Positions 10,807 through 20,429 are shown, counted from the first letter of the stretch. The stretch is 64,000 nt of DNA from CAIWHR01 sp963811685 (GCA_963811685.1 CAWESK010000014.1:1-64000); one strand, 5' to 3'. Numbers and translations: made by a program. The notes: generated by a model not told the origin, from the letters alone.

Positions 10807-11058
10807 CTATTCGGTCTTGCCGGCCGGCAGCCGCTTTTCGATCTCCGCGAGGCGCGCCTCGAGCGCTTCCAGCTTTTCCCGCGTCTTCAGCAGCACCTGC
10901 GCCTGGACGTCGAACTCGGCCCGCGGCACGACATCGAGGCGCGCGAGGCCCGACGACAGCATCGCCCTGACGTTTTGCTCGATGTCCTTGGCGGGGCTGT
11001 TTTCGATCGCCTGGCCGATTCGGGCCGCGAGATCGTCGAACGCCTTGCTGTTCAGCAT
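10807..11058 (-). CDS. ubiK: Ubiquinone biosynthesis accessory factor UbiK
   Basis: 83 residues of the BMFP/DUF526 family. The N-terminal half reads FDDLAARIGQAIENSPAKDI, and the C-terminal half is a coiled coil (REKLEALEARLAEIEKRL). UbiK helps the cytosolic Ubi complex that hydroxylates and methylates ubiquinone precursors under oxygen. A GGAGG lies 6 nt before the ATG at 11058, which sets the start although the open frame continues upstream. It is divergent from torF, a neighbourhood common in Betaproteobacteria. Confidence 0.85.
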   Translation of the reverse strand: MLNSKAFDDLAARIGQAIENSPAKDIEQNVRAMLSSGLARLDVVPRAEFDVQAQVLLKTREKLEALEARLAEIEKRLPAGKTE

Positions 11059-11207
11059 GAGTAACCTCCGGATGCTCATTCCTGCGGGAAATGGTGCGAT
11101 CGAGTCTAGCAAAGATCGCATCGCGCTCGCTGTCGGCCGTTGGGCCGACGACGGCCGAAGCGATCGGTCGCATGACCGCCCCATCGCCGTGCACCGCTCG
11201 ACATTTT

Positions 11208-11224
11208 CGCACCAATCGAGTGCG
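11208..11224. promoter_or_regulatory. Candidate NtrC-binding palindrome
   Basis: CGCAC-CAATCGA-GTGCG is a perfect 5-bp inverted repeat with a 7-nt spacer. Its GCAC-N7-GTGC core equals the layout of the known NtrC enhancer (GCACCAAAATGGTGC). It sits about 75 nt upstream of the -24/-12 element, roughly 109 nt before the predicted transcription start, a normal enhancer distance. A GTGCAC half-site occurs near 11190. Assignment to NtrC is inference from pattern and context. Confidence 0.5.
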
Positions 11225-11297
11225 CTCTTCTTAAGACAGGCGCAGCGGCACCCCAAAAAGTGTTCGTAACCCTTTGTTAAAAAAGAAATTGCTGCGG

Positions 11298-11313
11298 TGG
11301 CACACGAAATGCT
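11298..11313 (+). promoter_or_regulatory. Sigma54 (-24/-12) promoter for torF-glnK-amtB
   Basis: TGGCACACGAAATGCT matches TGGCACG-N4-TTGCW at all but two positions and keeps the invariant GG and GC exactly 10 nt apart. It lies 62 nt upstream of the torF ATG and points toward torF, glnK and amtB, genes whose relatives are classic NtrC/RpoN targets. The rest of the 317-nt gap between ubiK and torF (11059-11375) shows only the NtrC-like palindrome. Confidence 0.6.
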
Positions 11314-11375
11314 GAGGATACACCGGAAGCACCGCTCGTCGCTCCGCCTTTCGTCCATCCAACAAGGGAATCGCC

Positions 11376-12230
11376 ATGTTTTCCAACAATCGATTGTCCC
11401 GTCTCGCTTCGCTCCTCGCGGTTGCCGCGTTTGTCTCGGGCACCGTGCTGGCGCAAACCCCCGCGCCTGCGGCCGCGGCACCCGCCGCCGCTCCGGCACC
11501 CGCGCCCGCCCCGGACAACACGTTGACGGCCAACATCGGGCTGTTCAGCCAGTACGGTTTCCGCGGCATCTCGCAGACGGCCGGCAAGCCGGCGGTGCAG
11601 GGCGGGTTCGACTACGCGCATTCGAGCGGCTTCTATCTCGGCACGTGGGCGTCGAACATCAGCTGGCTCGAGGATTTCGGCCTCTACAACCGGTCGAGCC
11701 TCGAATGGGACTTCTACGGCGGCTTCAAGAACAACTTCCCCGGCAGCGAGGACTGGAGCTACGACGTCGGCCTCTACTACTACTACTACCCGGGCCAACG
11801 CATCAACGCGCCCGGCATCTACAACGCCAACACGTTCGAGGGCTACGGCGCCATCGCGTGGAAGTGGGTGAGCGCGAAGGCGAGCTACAACTTCCAGAAC
11901 TATTTCGGCGCCGAGCCCACGGGCCAGAAGACCGACGGCACCTGGTACATCGACTTCACCGCCAACTATCCGTTTGGCGATTCCGGATTCACGCTGCTCA
12001 CGCACTACGGAATTCTCGACGTCCATCACGACGGCAGCGGCAACTCGAAGGTGAGTTACGACGACTGGCGGCTCGGTCTTTCCTACGTCGTCCCCGACGG
12101 GCTCTTCAAGAGCGTCGAGATCGGCGCCTACTACACGGGCAATACGGCGAACGCGGGGTTCTACACCGACCTCACGGGCTACAACACTGCCAAGGACGCC
12201 GGCATCGTCTACGTCAAGAAGACGTTCTGA
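11376..12230 (+). CDS. TorF family putative porin
   Basis: 284 residues. A signal peptide (LASLLAVAAFVSGTVLAQ) and a short Ala/Pro spacer precede a beta-barrel rich in aromatic girdle residues, with the family opening NIGLFSQYGFRGISQT and a C-terminal phenylalanine (YVKKTF), as expected for BamA-targeted outer-membrane barrels. Family members are annotated as putative porins and often sit with glnK-amtB. An AAGGGA ribosome site precedes the ATG. With 43 nt to glnK it is probably co-transcribed from the sigma54 promoter, suggesting outer-membrane entry of ammonium or another nitrogen solute; that role is inferred. Confidence 0.82.
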   Translation: MFSNNRLSRLASLLAVAAFVSGTVLAQTPAPAAAAPAAAPAPAPAPDNTLTANIGLFSQYGFRGISQTAGKPAVQGGFDYAHSSGFYLGTWASNISWLEDFGLYNRSSLEWDFYGGFKNNFPGSEDWSYDVGLYYYYYPGQRINAPGIYNANTFEGYGAIAWKWVSAKASYNFQNYFGAEPTGQKTDGTWYIDFTANYPFGDSGFTLLTHYGILDVHHDGSGNSKVSYDDWRLGLSYVVPDGLFKSVEIGAYYTGNTANAGFYTDLTGYNTAKDAGIVYVKKTF

Positions 12231-12273
12231 TCCGGCGCGCGCGCCTTTCGAACCACGCGAACACGAGGACACC

Positions 12274-12612
12274 ATGAAACTGGTCACCGCCATCATCAAG
12301 CCGTTCAAGCTGGACGAGGTCCGCGAGGCTCTGTCCGCCATCGGCGTGCAGGGCGTCACCGTCACCGAGGTCAAGGGTTTCGGCCGGCAGAAGGGCCACA
12401 CGGAGCTCTACCGCGGCGCCGAATACGTCGTCGATTTCCTGCCCAAGGTGAAAGTCGAAGCCGCGATCACCGACGACCTCGTCGAGCGAGTGATCGAGGC
12501 GATCGAGAAGGCCGCCAACACCGGCAAGATCGGCGACGGCAAGATATTCGTATTCGATCTCGAACAGGTCGTGCGAATCCGCACGGGCGAAACCGGCGCG
12601 CAGGCGCTGTAA
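12274..12612 (+). CDS. glnK: P-II family nitrogen regulatory protein
   Basis: 112 residues, exactly the usual PII length. The T-loop carries Tyr51 in GAEYVVDFLPK, the uridylylation site, and the ATP-binding B- and C-loop residues (GDGKIFVFDLEQVVRIRTGE) are intact. It is 11 nt upstream of amtB, so GlnK is the expected partner that plugs AmtB when ammonium is high and that reports 2-oxoglutarate and glutamine status. GAGG precedes the ATG. I choose glnK over glnB because of the amtB linkage. Confidence 0.92.
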   Translation: MKLVTAIIKPFKLDEVREALSAIGVQGVTVTEVKGFGRQKGHTELYRGAEYVVDFLPKVKVEAAITDDLVERVIEAIEKAANTGKIGDGKIFVFDLEQVVRIRTGETGAQAL

Positions 12613-12623
12613 GGGGACACGAC

Positions 12624-14183
12624 ATGAAAAGACTCTTCGCACTGTTCGCGCTCGCCGGCGCGCTCGCTCTCGCAACGGCTCCGGCAATCGGCAACGACGC
12701 CGCGCAGGCCGTGGGCACGGCGCCGATCATCCTCGCGCAGGCCCCGGCTGCAACGCCGGCGCCCGCCGCGGCAACACCCGCTCCGGCAGCCGCTCCCGCC
12801 GCGGCAGCAGCGACGCCGGCCGCCACCGCAGCCCCCGCCGCCGCGCCGCCGACGCCCAACAAGGGAGACAACGCGTGGATGATCGTCGCCACGGTGCTCG
12901 TGATCATGATGTCGATCCCGGGCCTCGCGCTCTTCTACGGCGGTCTCGTCCGCTCGAAGAACATGCTGTCGATCCTGATGCAGGTGTTCGTGATCTTCTC
13001 GATGATCGTCGTGCTGTGGGCGATTTATGGCTACAGCATCGCGTTCACCGAGGGGAACGCGTATTTCGGCGGGTTCGACCGGCTGCTCCTGGGCGGGATC
13101 TTCTCGATCAAGGACGGCGCTGGAACGTTCGCGACCGCGGCCACGTTCAGCAAGGGCGTGGTGATTCCCGAGTACCTGTACGTCGTGTTCCAGGCGACGT
13201 TCGCGGCGATCACGGTGGCGCTTATCGTCGGCGCCTTCGCCGAACGGGCGAAGTTCTCGGCGGTGCTGCTGTTCGCCGCGCTGTGGTTCACGTTCGCCTA
13301 CCTGCCGATCGCGCACATGGTCTGGTTCTGGCCGGGCCCCGACGGCATCAAGGATGCGGCGACGCTCGCCTCGGAAACCGCGAAGGGCGGCTGGCTCTGG
13401 CAGAAGGGCGCGCTCGACTTCGCGGGCGGCACGGTCGTGCACATCAACGCCGGCGTCGCCGGCCTGGTGGGTGCTTACGTGATCGGCAAGCGCGTCGGTT
13501 ACGGCAAGGATTCGATGGCGCCGCACAACCTCACGTTCACGATGATCGGAGCGTCGCTGCTGTGGGTGGGCTGGTTCGGGTTCAACGCGGGATCCGCGCT
13601 CGAAGCCGCCGACACTGCCGCGCTGGCGTTCGTCAACACGCTGGTCGCCACCGCCGCCGCGGTGCTGTCGTGGATGTTTGCCGAGTGGATGGTGAAGGGC
13701 AAGCCGTCGATGCTGGGCGCGGCATCGGGCGCCGTCGCCGGGCTCGTCGCGATCACGCCGGCCTGCGGCTTCGTCGGAACCAACGGCGCGCTCATCCTCG
13801 GCCTTCTCGCAGGCGTGGTGTGCCTGTGGGGCGTCAACGGGCTGAAGCGCATGCTGGGCGCCGACGACGCGCTCGACGTATTCGGCGTACATGCGACCGG
13901 CGGGATACTGGGCGCGATGCTCACCGGCGTCTTTGCCGCGCCAAGCCTGGGCGGCCAGGGGATCTACGACTACGTCGCGAACAAGATCAGCCCCGACTAC
14001 GACATGATGGGCCAGCTCGTGATCCAGGGCACGGGCGTCCTGACGACGATCGTCTGGTCCGGCGTCGTCGCGTTCATCGCGTACAAGATCGTCGACCTCA
14101 CGCTCGGCTTGCGCGTGACCGAAGAAGAAGAGCGCGAAGGCCTCGACATCTCTTCGCACGGCGAGTCGGCGTACAGGATGTAA
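12624..14183 (+). CDS. amtB: Ammonium transporter AmtB
   Basis: 519 residues. A cleavable signal peptide is followed by an unusual stretch of about 50 residues made almost only of Ala, Pro and Thr before the first Amt helix (NAWMIVATVLVIMMSIPGLA). Eleven membrane helices follow. The twin pore histidines are present in GTVVHINAG and DVFGVHATGG, and the Phe-rich gate region and cytosolic C-terminal tail (RVTEEEEREGLDISSH) that contacts GlnK are conserved. An AAGGGG ribosome site precedes the ATG. It transports ammonium as the last gene of the torF-glnK-amtB unit, followed by a strong terminator. Confidence 0.94.
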   Translation: MKRLFALFALAGALALATAPAIGNDAAQAVGTAPIILAQAPAATPAPAAATPAPAAAPAAAAATPAATAAPAAAPPTPNKGDNAWMIVATVLVIMMSIPGLALFYGGLVRSKNMLSILMQVFVIFSMIVVLWAIYGYSIAFTEGNAYFGGFDRLLLGGIFSIKDGAGTFATAATFSKGVVIPEYLYVVFQATFAAITVALIVGAFAERAKFSAVLLFAALWFTFAYLPIAHMVWFWPGPDGIKDAATLASETAKGGWLWQKGALDFAGGTVVHINAGVAGLVGAYVIGKRVGYGKDSMAPHNLTFTMIGASLLWVGWFGFNAGSALEAADTAALAFVNTLVATAAAVLSWMFAEWMVKGKPSMLGAASGAVAGLVAITPACGFVGTNGALILGLLAGVVCLWGVNGLKRMLGADDALDVFGVHATGGILGAMLTGVFAAPSLGGQGIYDYVANKISPDYDMMGQLVIQGTGVLTTIVWSGVVAFIAYKIVDLTLGLRVTEEEEREGLDISSHGESAYRM

Positions 14184-14279
14184 GCACACTCGGTTGTTGG
14201 CGGCCGGCGGTTCTCCGCGGCCGCCCGCAAGGCGGGCCTCCTCCCGCACGTTGTTGCAGTCTCTCCTCAGTGGCTATTC

Positions 14280-14310
14280 GGGGCGCCCCGCAAAGGCGCC
14301 CCGTTTTTTT
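14280..14310 (+). terminator. Rho-independent terminator after amtB
   Basis: GGGGCGCC, a 7-nt loop and GGCGCCCC form a perfect 8-bp GC stem, followed by G and seven T. It lies 97 nt after the amtB stop and 50 nt before gshA, so it ends the nitrogen operon. Confidence 0.9.
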
Positions 14311-14360
14311 GGGCGAGTGCTCTCGGCTACAATCGGATCCTTTCGGAACGACGCGTCCCC

Positions 14361-15650
14361 ATGGTTCCCCATCTCACCACCGCGCTTGCCGGACCGCTGC
14401 TCGAGCTCGAGCAGCGCTTTCTCGACCGGATGCCGGACATCGAGCGGTGGCTGCGCACGCAGTGGCAGGAGCACGCGGTGCCGTTCTATGCGTCCGTCGA
14501 TCTCCGCAACGCCGGCTTCAAGCTCGCCCCGGTCGACACGAACCTGTTCCCTGGCGGCTTCAACAATCTGAATCCCGCCTTCCTGCCGTTGTGCGTGCAG
14601 GCGATCCAGGCCGCGGTCGAGCGCGTGTGCCCCGACGCGCGCGGCGTGCTGCTCGTCCCCGAGAATCACACGCGCAACACGTTCTATCTGCAGAACGTCG
14701 ACGCGCTGCGCAACATCCTCGCGCAGGCGGGCATGCGCGTGCGTCTTGGCTCGCTGATCCCGGGGCTCGCCGAGCCCACGACCCTTGCGCTCCCCTCGGG
14801 GGGCAGCCTCACGCTGGAGCCGATCGTGCGCACGGGCCGGCGCGTCGGCCTCGCCGATTTCGATCCCTGCATGGTGCTCCTCAACAACGACCTGTCCGCG
14901 GGGGCGCCGGCCGTGCTGCAGGACATCGACCAGCCTGTGGCACCGCCGCTCGCCGCCGGCTGGTTCAACCGGAAGAAGTCGCATCACTTCCGCGTGTTCC
15001 ATGGCCTCGCGAAGGAATTCGGCGCGCTGCTCGACATCGACCCGTGGCTGATCGACCCCTACTTCGGCGTCTGCGGCGTGATCGACTTCGAGGCACGGGA
15101 GGGCGAGGAGTGCCTCGCCTCCAACGTCGCCACGCTGCTCGACCGGATCCGCGCCAAGTATGCCGAGTACGGGATCGACGAGAAGCCGTTTGCGATCGTG
15201 AAGGCCGATGCGGGCACCTACGGCATGGGCATCATGACGGTGCGCGACGCGTCCGACGTCGTCGGGCTCAACCGGAAGGAGCGCAACAAGATGTCGGTGG
15301 TGAAGGACGGTCTCGAAGTGAGCTCCGTCATCATCCAGGAGGGCGTGCCCACCTTCGAGTCGATTCACGATGCGATCGCCGAGCCGGTCGTCTACATGAT
15401 CGACCGCTTCGTCGTCGGCGGCTTCTACCGTGTCCACACCGAGCGCGGCAAGGACGAGAACCTCAACGCGCCCGGCGCGCGGTTCGTTCCGCTCGCGTTC
15501 GAAGCGCCCTGCATTCCCGATCTCGCGGGGCCCGCGGGCTGCGCGCCGAATCGTTTCTACGCGTATGGCGTCGTCGCGCGACTCGCGCAACTTGCGGCGG
15601 CGATCGAGATCGAGGAGCTTGCGGCGCTCGCCGACGCCGTTCCGGCATGA
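14361..15650 (+). CDS. gshA: Glutamate-cysteine ligase, betaproteobacterial type
   Basis: 429 residues, intact. It belongs to the family first defined from Acidithiobacillus and Betaproteobacteria, unrelated in close sequence to E. coli GshA: segments VDLRNAGFKLAPVDTNLFPG, LLVPENHTRNTFYLQNV and KADAGTYGMGIM mark it. The enzyme makes gamma-glutamylcysteine with ATP, the first step of glutathione synthesis, in the cytosol. gshB, usually next to it, is not in this stretch; a DinB gene follows instead. The gene's TGA overlaps a possible upstream ATG of that DinB frame. Confidence 0.93.
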   Translation: MVPHLTTALAGPLLELEQRFLDRMPDIERWLRTQWQEHAVPFYASVDLRNAGFKLAPVDTNLFPGGFNNLNPAFLPLCVQAIQAAVERVCPDARGVLLVPENHTRNTFYLQNVDALRNILAQAGMRVRLGSLIPGLAEPTTLALPSGGSLTLEPIVRTGRRVGLADFDPCMVLLNNDLSAGAPAVLQDIDQPVAPPLAAGWFNRKKSHHFRVFHGLAKEFGALLDIDPWLIDPYFGVCGVIDFEAREGEECLASNVATLLDRIRAKYAEYGIDEKPFAIVKADAGTYGMGIMTVRDASDVVGLNRKERNKMSVVKDGLEVSSVIIQEGVPTFESIHDAIAEPVVYMIDRFVVGGFYRVHTERGKDENLNAPGARFVPLAFEAPCIPDLAGPAGCAPNRFYAYGVVARLAQLAAAIEIEELAALADAVPA

Positions 15651-15662
15651 GCCCGCCGAGCC

Positions 15663-15763
15663 CCAAGGGCGAATACCGGAGTGCGCAGCACGAAGGTAAT
15701 CCGCTAGACCCGTCGGACCGCTCCAAGGGCGAATACCGGAGTGCGCAGGGTGAAGGTACTCCG
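15663..15763 (+). repeat. In-frame 41-bp direct repeat, period 60 bp
   Basis: Two copies (15663-15703 and 15723-15763) share 26 identical bases at their start and differ at about four positions overall. The period is a multiple of three. In the DinB frame both copies read KGEYRSAQ followed by EG and P. They fill most of the gap between gshA and the DinB start at 15782. Confidence 0.85.
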
Positions 15764-15781
15764 ATAAGCGGCGCTGCGCCG

Positions 15782-16295
15782 ATGATCGCGCCGTCGTATT
15801 GCCAGCTGATGGCACGCTACAACCGCTGGATGAACGAGCGGCTCTACGCGCTGCTGGCGGCGCTCGACGACGCCGAGCGCAAGCGCGACCGTGGCGCGTT
15901 TTTCGGCTCGATGCACGGGACGCTCAATCACCTGCTGTGGGGCGACCTGATGTGGCTCGGCCGCTTCGTCGGCGAGCCTTGTGCCGTCCCGCGCGTTCGG
16001 CGCGGACATGTTCGCCGATTTCGCCGAGCTCGCGAACGAGCGCGAGGCGACCGACCGCAGGATTCTCGATTGGGCGGGCGGCGTCACCTCCGAGTGGCTC
16101 GCCGGGACGCTCGCCTATCGAAGCCGCGTCGACGGCCGCACCCGGGAACTGCCACGCGCCGTCGCAGCGATGCATTTATTCAACCACGGCACGCATCACC
16201 GCGGACAGCTCACCACGCTGATGAAGCAGGCAGGCGTAGACCCCGGCGTCACCGACTTGCCGTGGCTGCCGGGCGTCGTGCGGTTCGTCGACTGA
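15782..16295 (+). CDS. DinB family protein (one frameshift)
   Basis: The N-terminal part carries YCQLMARYNRWMNERLYALL and a HGTLNHLLWGD metal-site helix. After a shift near 15980 the second half carries FNHGTHHRGQLTTLM, the second histidine cluster of DinB-like four-helix bundles. Corrected length is about 170 residues. These proteins bind a divalent metal and several are thiol-dependent transferases, which would suit a place next to gshA, though that is inference. An ATG at 15647 overlapping the gshA stop is in frame and would add 45 residues made largely of the repeat; I prefer 15782. Confidence 0.72.
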
Positions 16296-16314
16296 AGCCG
16301 AACTCCGCGCAAAT

Positions 16315-16347
16315 AAAAAAGCCCCCGGGGAGGAGAGTCCCGGGGGC
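16315..16347 (-). terminator. Terminator for the DUF1800-DUF1501 unit
   Basis: GCCCCCGGG and CCCGGGGGC form a 9-bp stem with a 9-nt loop. Read on the minus strand it is followed by six T, then ATTT, so it terminates the minus-strand DUF1501 transcript; it may also stop DinB transcription from the other side, with a weaker T tract. Confidence 0.87.
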
Positions 16348-16385
16348 TTCCGCGTTGCCTGTCGAGCGCGGCGGAGGGGATCGTA

Positions 16386-17847
16386 CTATCGCATGAAGCC
16401 CACGTCCGCGGTCGCGAACCTTCCGATGTTGGGAAAGATCTGGGCGACGTCGACCGGACTCGCACCAAACCACTTGGACAGCGTGGCACCCATCTGGTCC
16501 ATCGCGGTTGTCGGAATCCACCGCCCCTGGCCGCCCGAGTCGTCCGGACCGCCCATCGCGAGATTGGGATAAAGACCGAACAGATTGTTGCCGGCCACGC
16601 TGCCGGTGGCCGTACCGTTGCCACCGACTATGAAGTGGTGAGCGCCCCAGCCGTGGTCGGTGCCGGCGCTGTTCGCCTTCATCGTCCGCCCGAAGTCGGA
16701 AAGCGTGAACGTCGTCACCTGGTCCGCGACACCCAGGTTGACCGTCGCAGAATAGAACGCGTTGATCGCCTTTGACATCTGCGCGAACAGGCTATTGTGG
16801 CCGGCGATTTCGCCCGTATGGGTGTCGAAGCCGCCGATCGAGACGAAGAATACCTCGCGCCCAGGCGCGTGGCCGAGCGTCGCGCGCTGCTCGATCACCT
16901 TGGCCACGGCCTTCAGCTGGCTCGCGAGGCCCGAATTGACGCCCGTGAAGGGGACCGTGATCGCTCCCGAGCCCGCCCCCTGGATGATCGGATTGAGAAG
17001 CTGGCTCGAGCTCAGCGCGACGTTCATCGTCTGCTGCGCGGCGTTCACGATCAAGTTCGAGTCGGGCAGCGTGAGGAGGGCCGCGCGCGCCTGCGCGCGC
17101 GCCAGCTGCGTCGCGCTCCCGCCGTCACCCGAGAAACCGAAGTTGCCGCCGGTGGGCAGTGACAGCGAGCGCACGCTGACGCCGTTGCCGAACGTCTGCG
17201 ACCCGGAGAACGACATCGAGATCGGCGTGAAGGGTACCGGAAGCTGGGGCGACATCGCGTCGAGCAGACGGCCACCCCAGCCCGTGATCTTGCCCAGCGA
17301 GGGGTTGTCGACCACGGTCATGAACTGCTGCTGCTGATCACTGTGCGAGAACAGGTTGTCGGGGACCTGCTTGCCGCCGTGCTTCGACGCGGTGTACTGC
17401 GCGCGGGTGATCGGCTCGGACAAACTGCCGACGTTGCAAAGGATGGCGCACTTGCCCGCGGTGAAGAGGCTTCTGGATTTCCGGCATTGCAGGATGGAGC
17501 CCGAAGACCGCGCCGGGGACATTGGCCGGATTGATCGCCAGCATCGGCCCCATGGTGTTGCCTGCGGCTGCAATGGTGTTGGGCGGGCTGCCGACGTTCG
17601 GAATGTTGATGCCGCACGACAACGGGCGCGCCGCGAGATACTGCGCGTAGTTGGTGCTCGGCATCACCATGTTGCTCGAATCGTTGCCGCCGAAGAGGAA
17701 CACGCAGACGAGCGCTTTGTAATCGCCCACCGACGCGGCGGCGCTGGCGAGTCCGAGCTTGTCCATGCTGGCGGCAAGCGACAGCGCGGAGAATCCGCCG
17801 GCAGTTTGCAGGAACCGGCGACGCGAGAAAATGAAGGGTCCGCTCAT
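16386..17847 (-). CDS. DUF1501 domain-containing protein, Tat-exported (one frameshift)
   Basis: The start reads SRRRFLQTAGGFSALSLAAS, a twin-arginine signal followed by a hydrophobic stretch. The body shows DUF1501 (sulfatase-like fold) features: VCVFLFGGNDSSNMVMP early, later FFVSIGGFDTHTGEIAGHN and FTLSDFGRTMKANSAGTDHG. A single shift near 17470 divides the two parts; corrected length is about 486 residues. The start lies 1 nt from the DUF1800 stop, and the two families almost always occur as a pair. The function of the pair is not established. The product is expected in the periplasm or outside the cell. Confidence 0.82.
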
Positions 17848-17848
17848 G

Positions 17849-20429
17849 TCAGAACTCCAGTTGGTACTTGGGCGAAACGGTGACGAGGTACACCGCGGTC
17901 CGGGCGCGATCCAAGCAGCTGCTGCGCCGTGTACGGCCCGGCCGGGCCGCCGAGCGCCGGGATATCGATCGCGTTCTTGATCGCGAGCTTCATCCCGGCC
18001 GGCATCGTGCCGAACAGCAGCACGCTGTTGACCTGCTGGATCAGATTTGCCGTGTTGTTGGCGTACGGCGTCAGCTGGCCATAATCGATCTTCGTGCCCG
18101 TCGAGTTCTTGACCGTGGCGTCGGGGTTAGGCCCGCAGATGATGTTGGCCGGCGGTCAGTGCGGCCGCCGTACACCCTGCGCCGAGCGACAGGCTGTACA
18201 TGAAGTTGGCGCGCGGGAAATACGTCGTCGCATTGAAGATCCCGAACTGCGGGCCCGCAAGGGTCGTGCCCGGTATCACGTAGTCGGCCGGATAGTAGTT
18301 GAACACCGTCGGCGACGTGTAGACGTTCTGGTCCATGTTGGGCGTCTGCAGCAGCGGATACACGCCGTCGCTCGTCGCGGTCATCGCCCGCAGCATGTTC
18401 GTCACCAGAAGCACCGGCTCCTTCAGCTTGCCGAACTGAGAAGTCACCGGATTCCGCGGCGCCAGCGCCTTGGGATCGAGCAGAATCGCCTTGATGACGG
18501 ATTTCATATCGCCGGGCGTGCCGATGGCCGCTCCGCCAGGGCAGGTCGCGGGGTTTGCCGAGTACTTGTTGGTGCAGCTTGCGAACTCCGCTGCGACGCG
18601 CTGCACGAAGGCCGGCGAGGGATTGCTCGTCACCAGATGCTGGATCAGCTGCTTGCAGATGAACGGCGGCCGTGTTGGAGTGCGTCAAGAGCGCGTTCAC
18701 CGCGACCAGGAGATCGTTGTTCGCGATCTGGCCGGCCGGGATCACGAGCGGCGGAATGAACGCCAGGTTCTTCTGCGTGATGTCGTGCCAGTTCTGGGTG
18801 CCGGCCGGACCACACAGGACGCCTCCCGCGATCGGCGGATTGCCCTCGCACGGCGTCATGTTGGCGGCATAGTTGACCGGTGCGTTCCACTTGTATACGC
18901 CCGCCAGCGGCCAGTACGTCCACCCCGTCATGACCTTCGCCATTTCGGTGATGTCGGTCTGCGAGTACGTCGGGATCGGGTTGTTGCTCGCGTCGAGCAA
19001 CAGCGTGCCGTCGATGTTCAATTCCCAGAGCCCGATCGAGAAGAGCTGCATGATCTCGCGCGCGTAGTTCTCGTTCGGATTCGTGCCCTTGACCGGGTCC
19101 GCCTTCGCGTTGTTGACCATGTCGAGGTAGTTGCCCATCAGCGGGTCGACGCTGATGCGGAACAGGACGTTGAAGTAATTGTCGAACGCGAGGTCCTGCA
19201 GCATCTGTTGATAATTGCGGTTCGCGTACCCGATCGGATCGTTCGCCGCCGAAACCACGTCGATCTGGGACAGCGCCCAGGCAACGCGCTGGCGAAGCTG
19301 GTCGGGCGCGGTGAGCGCGTTCTTGAAGAAGAAGCGCTGCGAAACGAACTGCGTGTAAAGATCGCGCGGACAGTTGGTGCCGAAGTTGATCGCGTCGGCG
19401 GGCCCGCCCGCCGTCAGCGGGCTCTGTGCAATTGCCCGGCTGGTTTTGCGGCTGGAAGGCCATCGGCGGCAATATCGTCGCCGGCTTTGCGAACTGCGCG
19501 TCGATATAGGCGCTGAAGCAGGGCGCCATGTTGGGCGTTACGCAGTTGCCCGCGGCGGCCGTGTTTTCCGCGCCGATCGGGCCGAAGGACGCATGCGACA
19601 GGAACCGCGTGGCGTCGAGGTACGTGCGTGCTGATCGCGCCGGCGCCGGCGTAGAGCGGCGTGTCGCCGGTGAGACCGTAGCCGATGATCGCAGCGACAG
19701 TGGACGCCGCCGTCGGTCGAAATGTACCAAGTGCCGTTGCGGTAGATGGCGAGATCGTCCTTGCCGTCGCCGTCGTAGTCGAACATCATCGGAATGTCGC
19801 CCGGGACGCCGCCGAAGCCGTAGATCTTGTCCACCGACGGTCGCGCGCGTCGTGGAGCCGTACCAATAGCCGTTCCGGTAGATGAACAGTCCCTTGACGC
19901 CGGTCCCGTTGACGTCGCCGAGCAGCGGTACGTCGCCAGGCACGCCGCCAAAGTTATAGGTCGCGGTCAGGGCGCCGTCGACGGTGTCGCGCACGAACCA
20001 GGTGCCGTCGCGATAGAGCACCAGGTCTTCGCGACCGTCGCCGTTCATGTCCGCGATCAGCGGTATGTCGTTGGGCGCGCCGCCGAAGTTGATCGTTTGA
20101 TCGATCGTCCCGTCCTTGTTGGAGTCGACGAGCCACTGGCCGTTGCGGTACAGGACGGGGGAGCGCGTGCCCGCACCGGCAAGGTCGCCCATCAGGCCGA
20201 CATCCCCGGGCGCGCCGAAGACCACCTTCAGGTCGGGGGCGAGATCGAAATTGCCGTCGAGAATGAATTTGGTTACCGATGGGCGATACACGCCTATGGC
20301 GGCTGCCTGCGTCGCGGCTGCGGCAGGCACGGCAGCCACGAATCCTGCGGCCAGTGCGACCAGTGCCAACGCATGGGCAAACAGAGGGGACACCGCGCGG
20401 CGCCGCGCGCTCATGAACTCTTGCAGCAT
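17849..20429 (-). CDS. DUF1800 protein with N-terminal FG-GAP/VCBS-like repeats (frameshifted)
   Basis: A signal peptide (ALALVALAAGFVAAVPAAAA) precedes four or five repeats of about 45 residues with the pattern DxNGDGxxDLxLYRxGTW, as in FG-GAP/VCBS calcium-binding propellers. The DUF1800 domain follows, from DATRFLSHASFGP through GYANRNYQQMLQDLAFDNYF, NENYAREIMQLFSIGLWELN and PTVFNYYPADYV. At least six shifts break the frame (near 19830, 19680, 19430, 19260, 18650, 18150, 17900). Corrected length is about 860 residues. It is directly coupled to DUF1501. The repeat domain in front of DUF1800 suggests surface anchoring or glycan contact; that is inference. Confidence 0.7.

Noticed and set aside
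12875..16396. A 1,173-residue plus-strand open frame across amtB and gshA
   Set aside because: It is the shifted frame of amtB and gshA with arginine-rich composition; only its end coincides with the first part of DinB.
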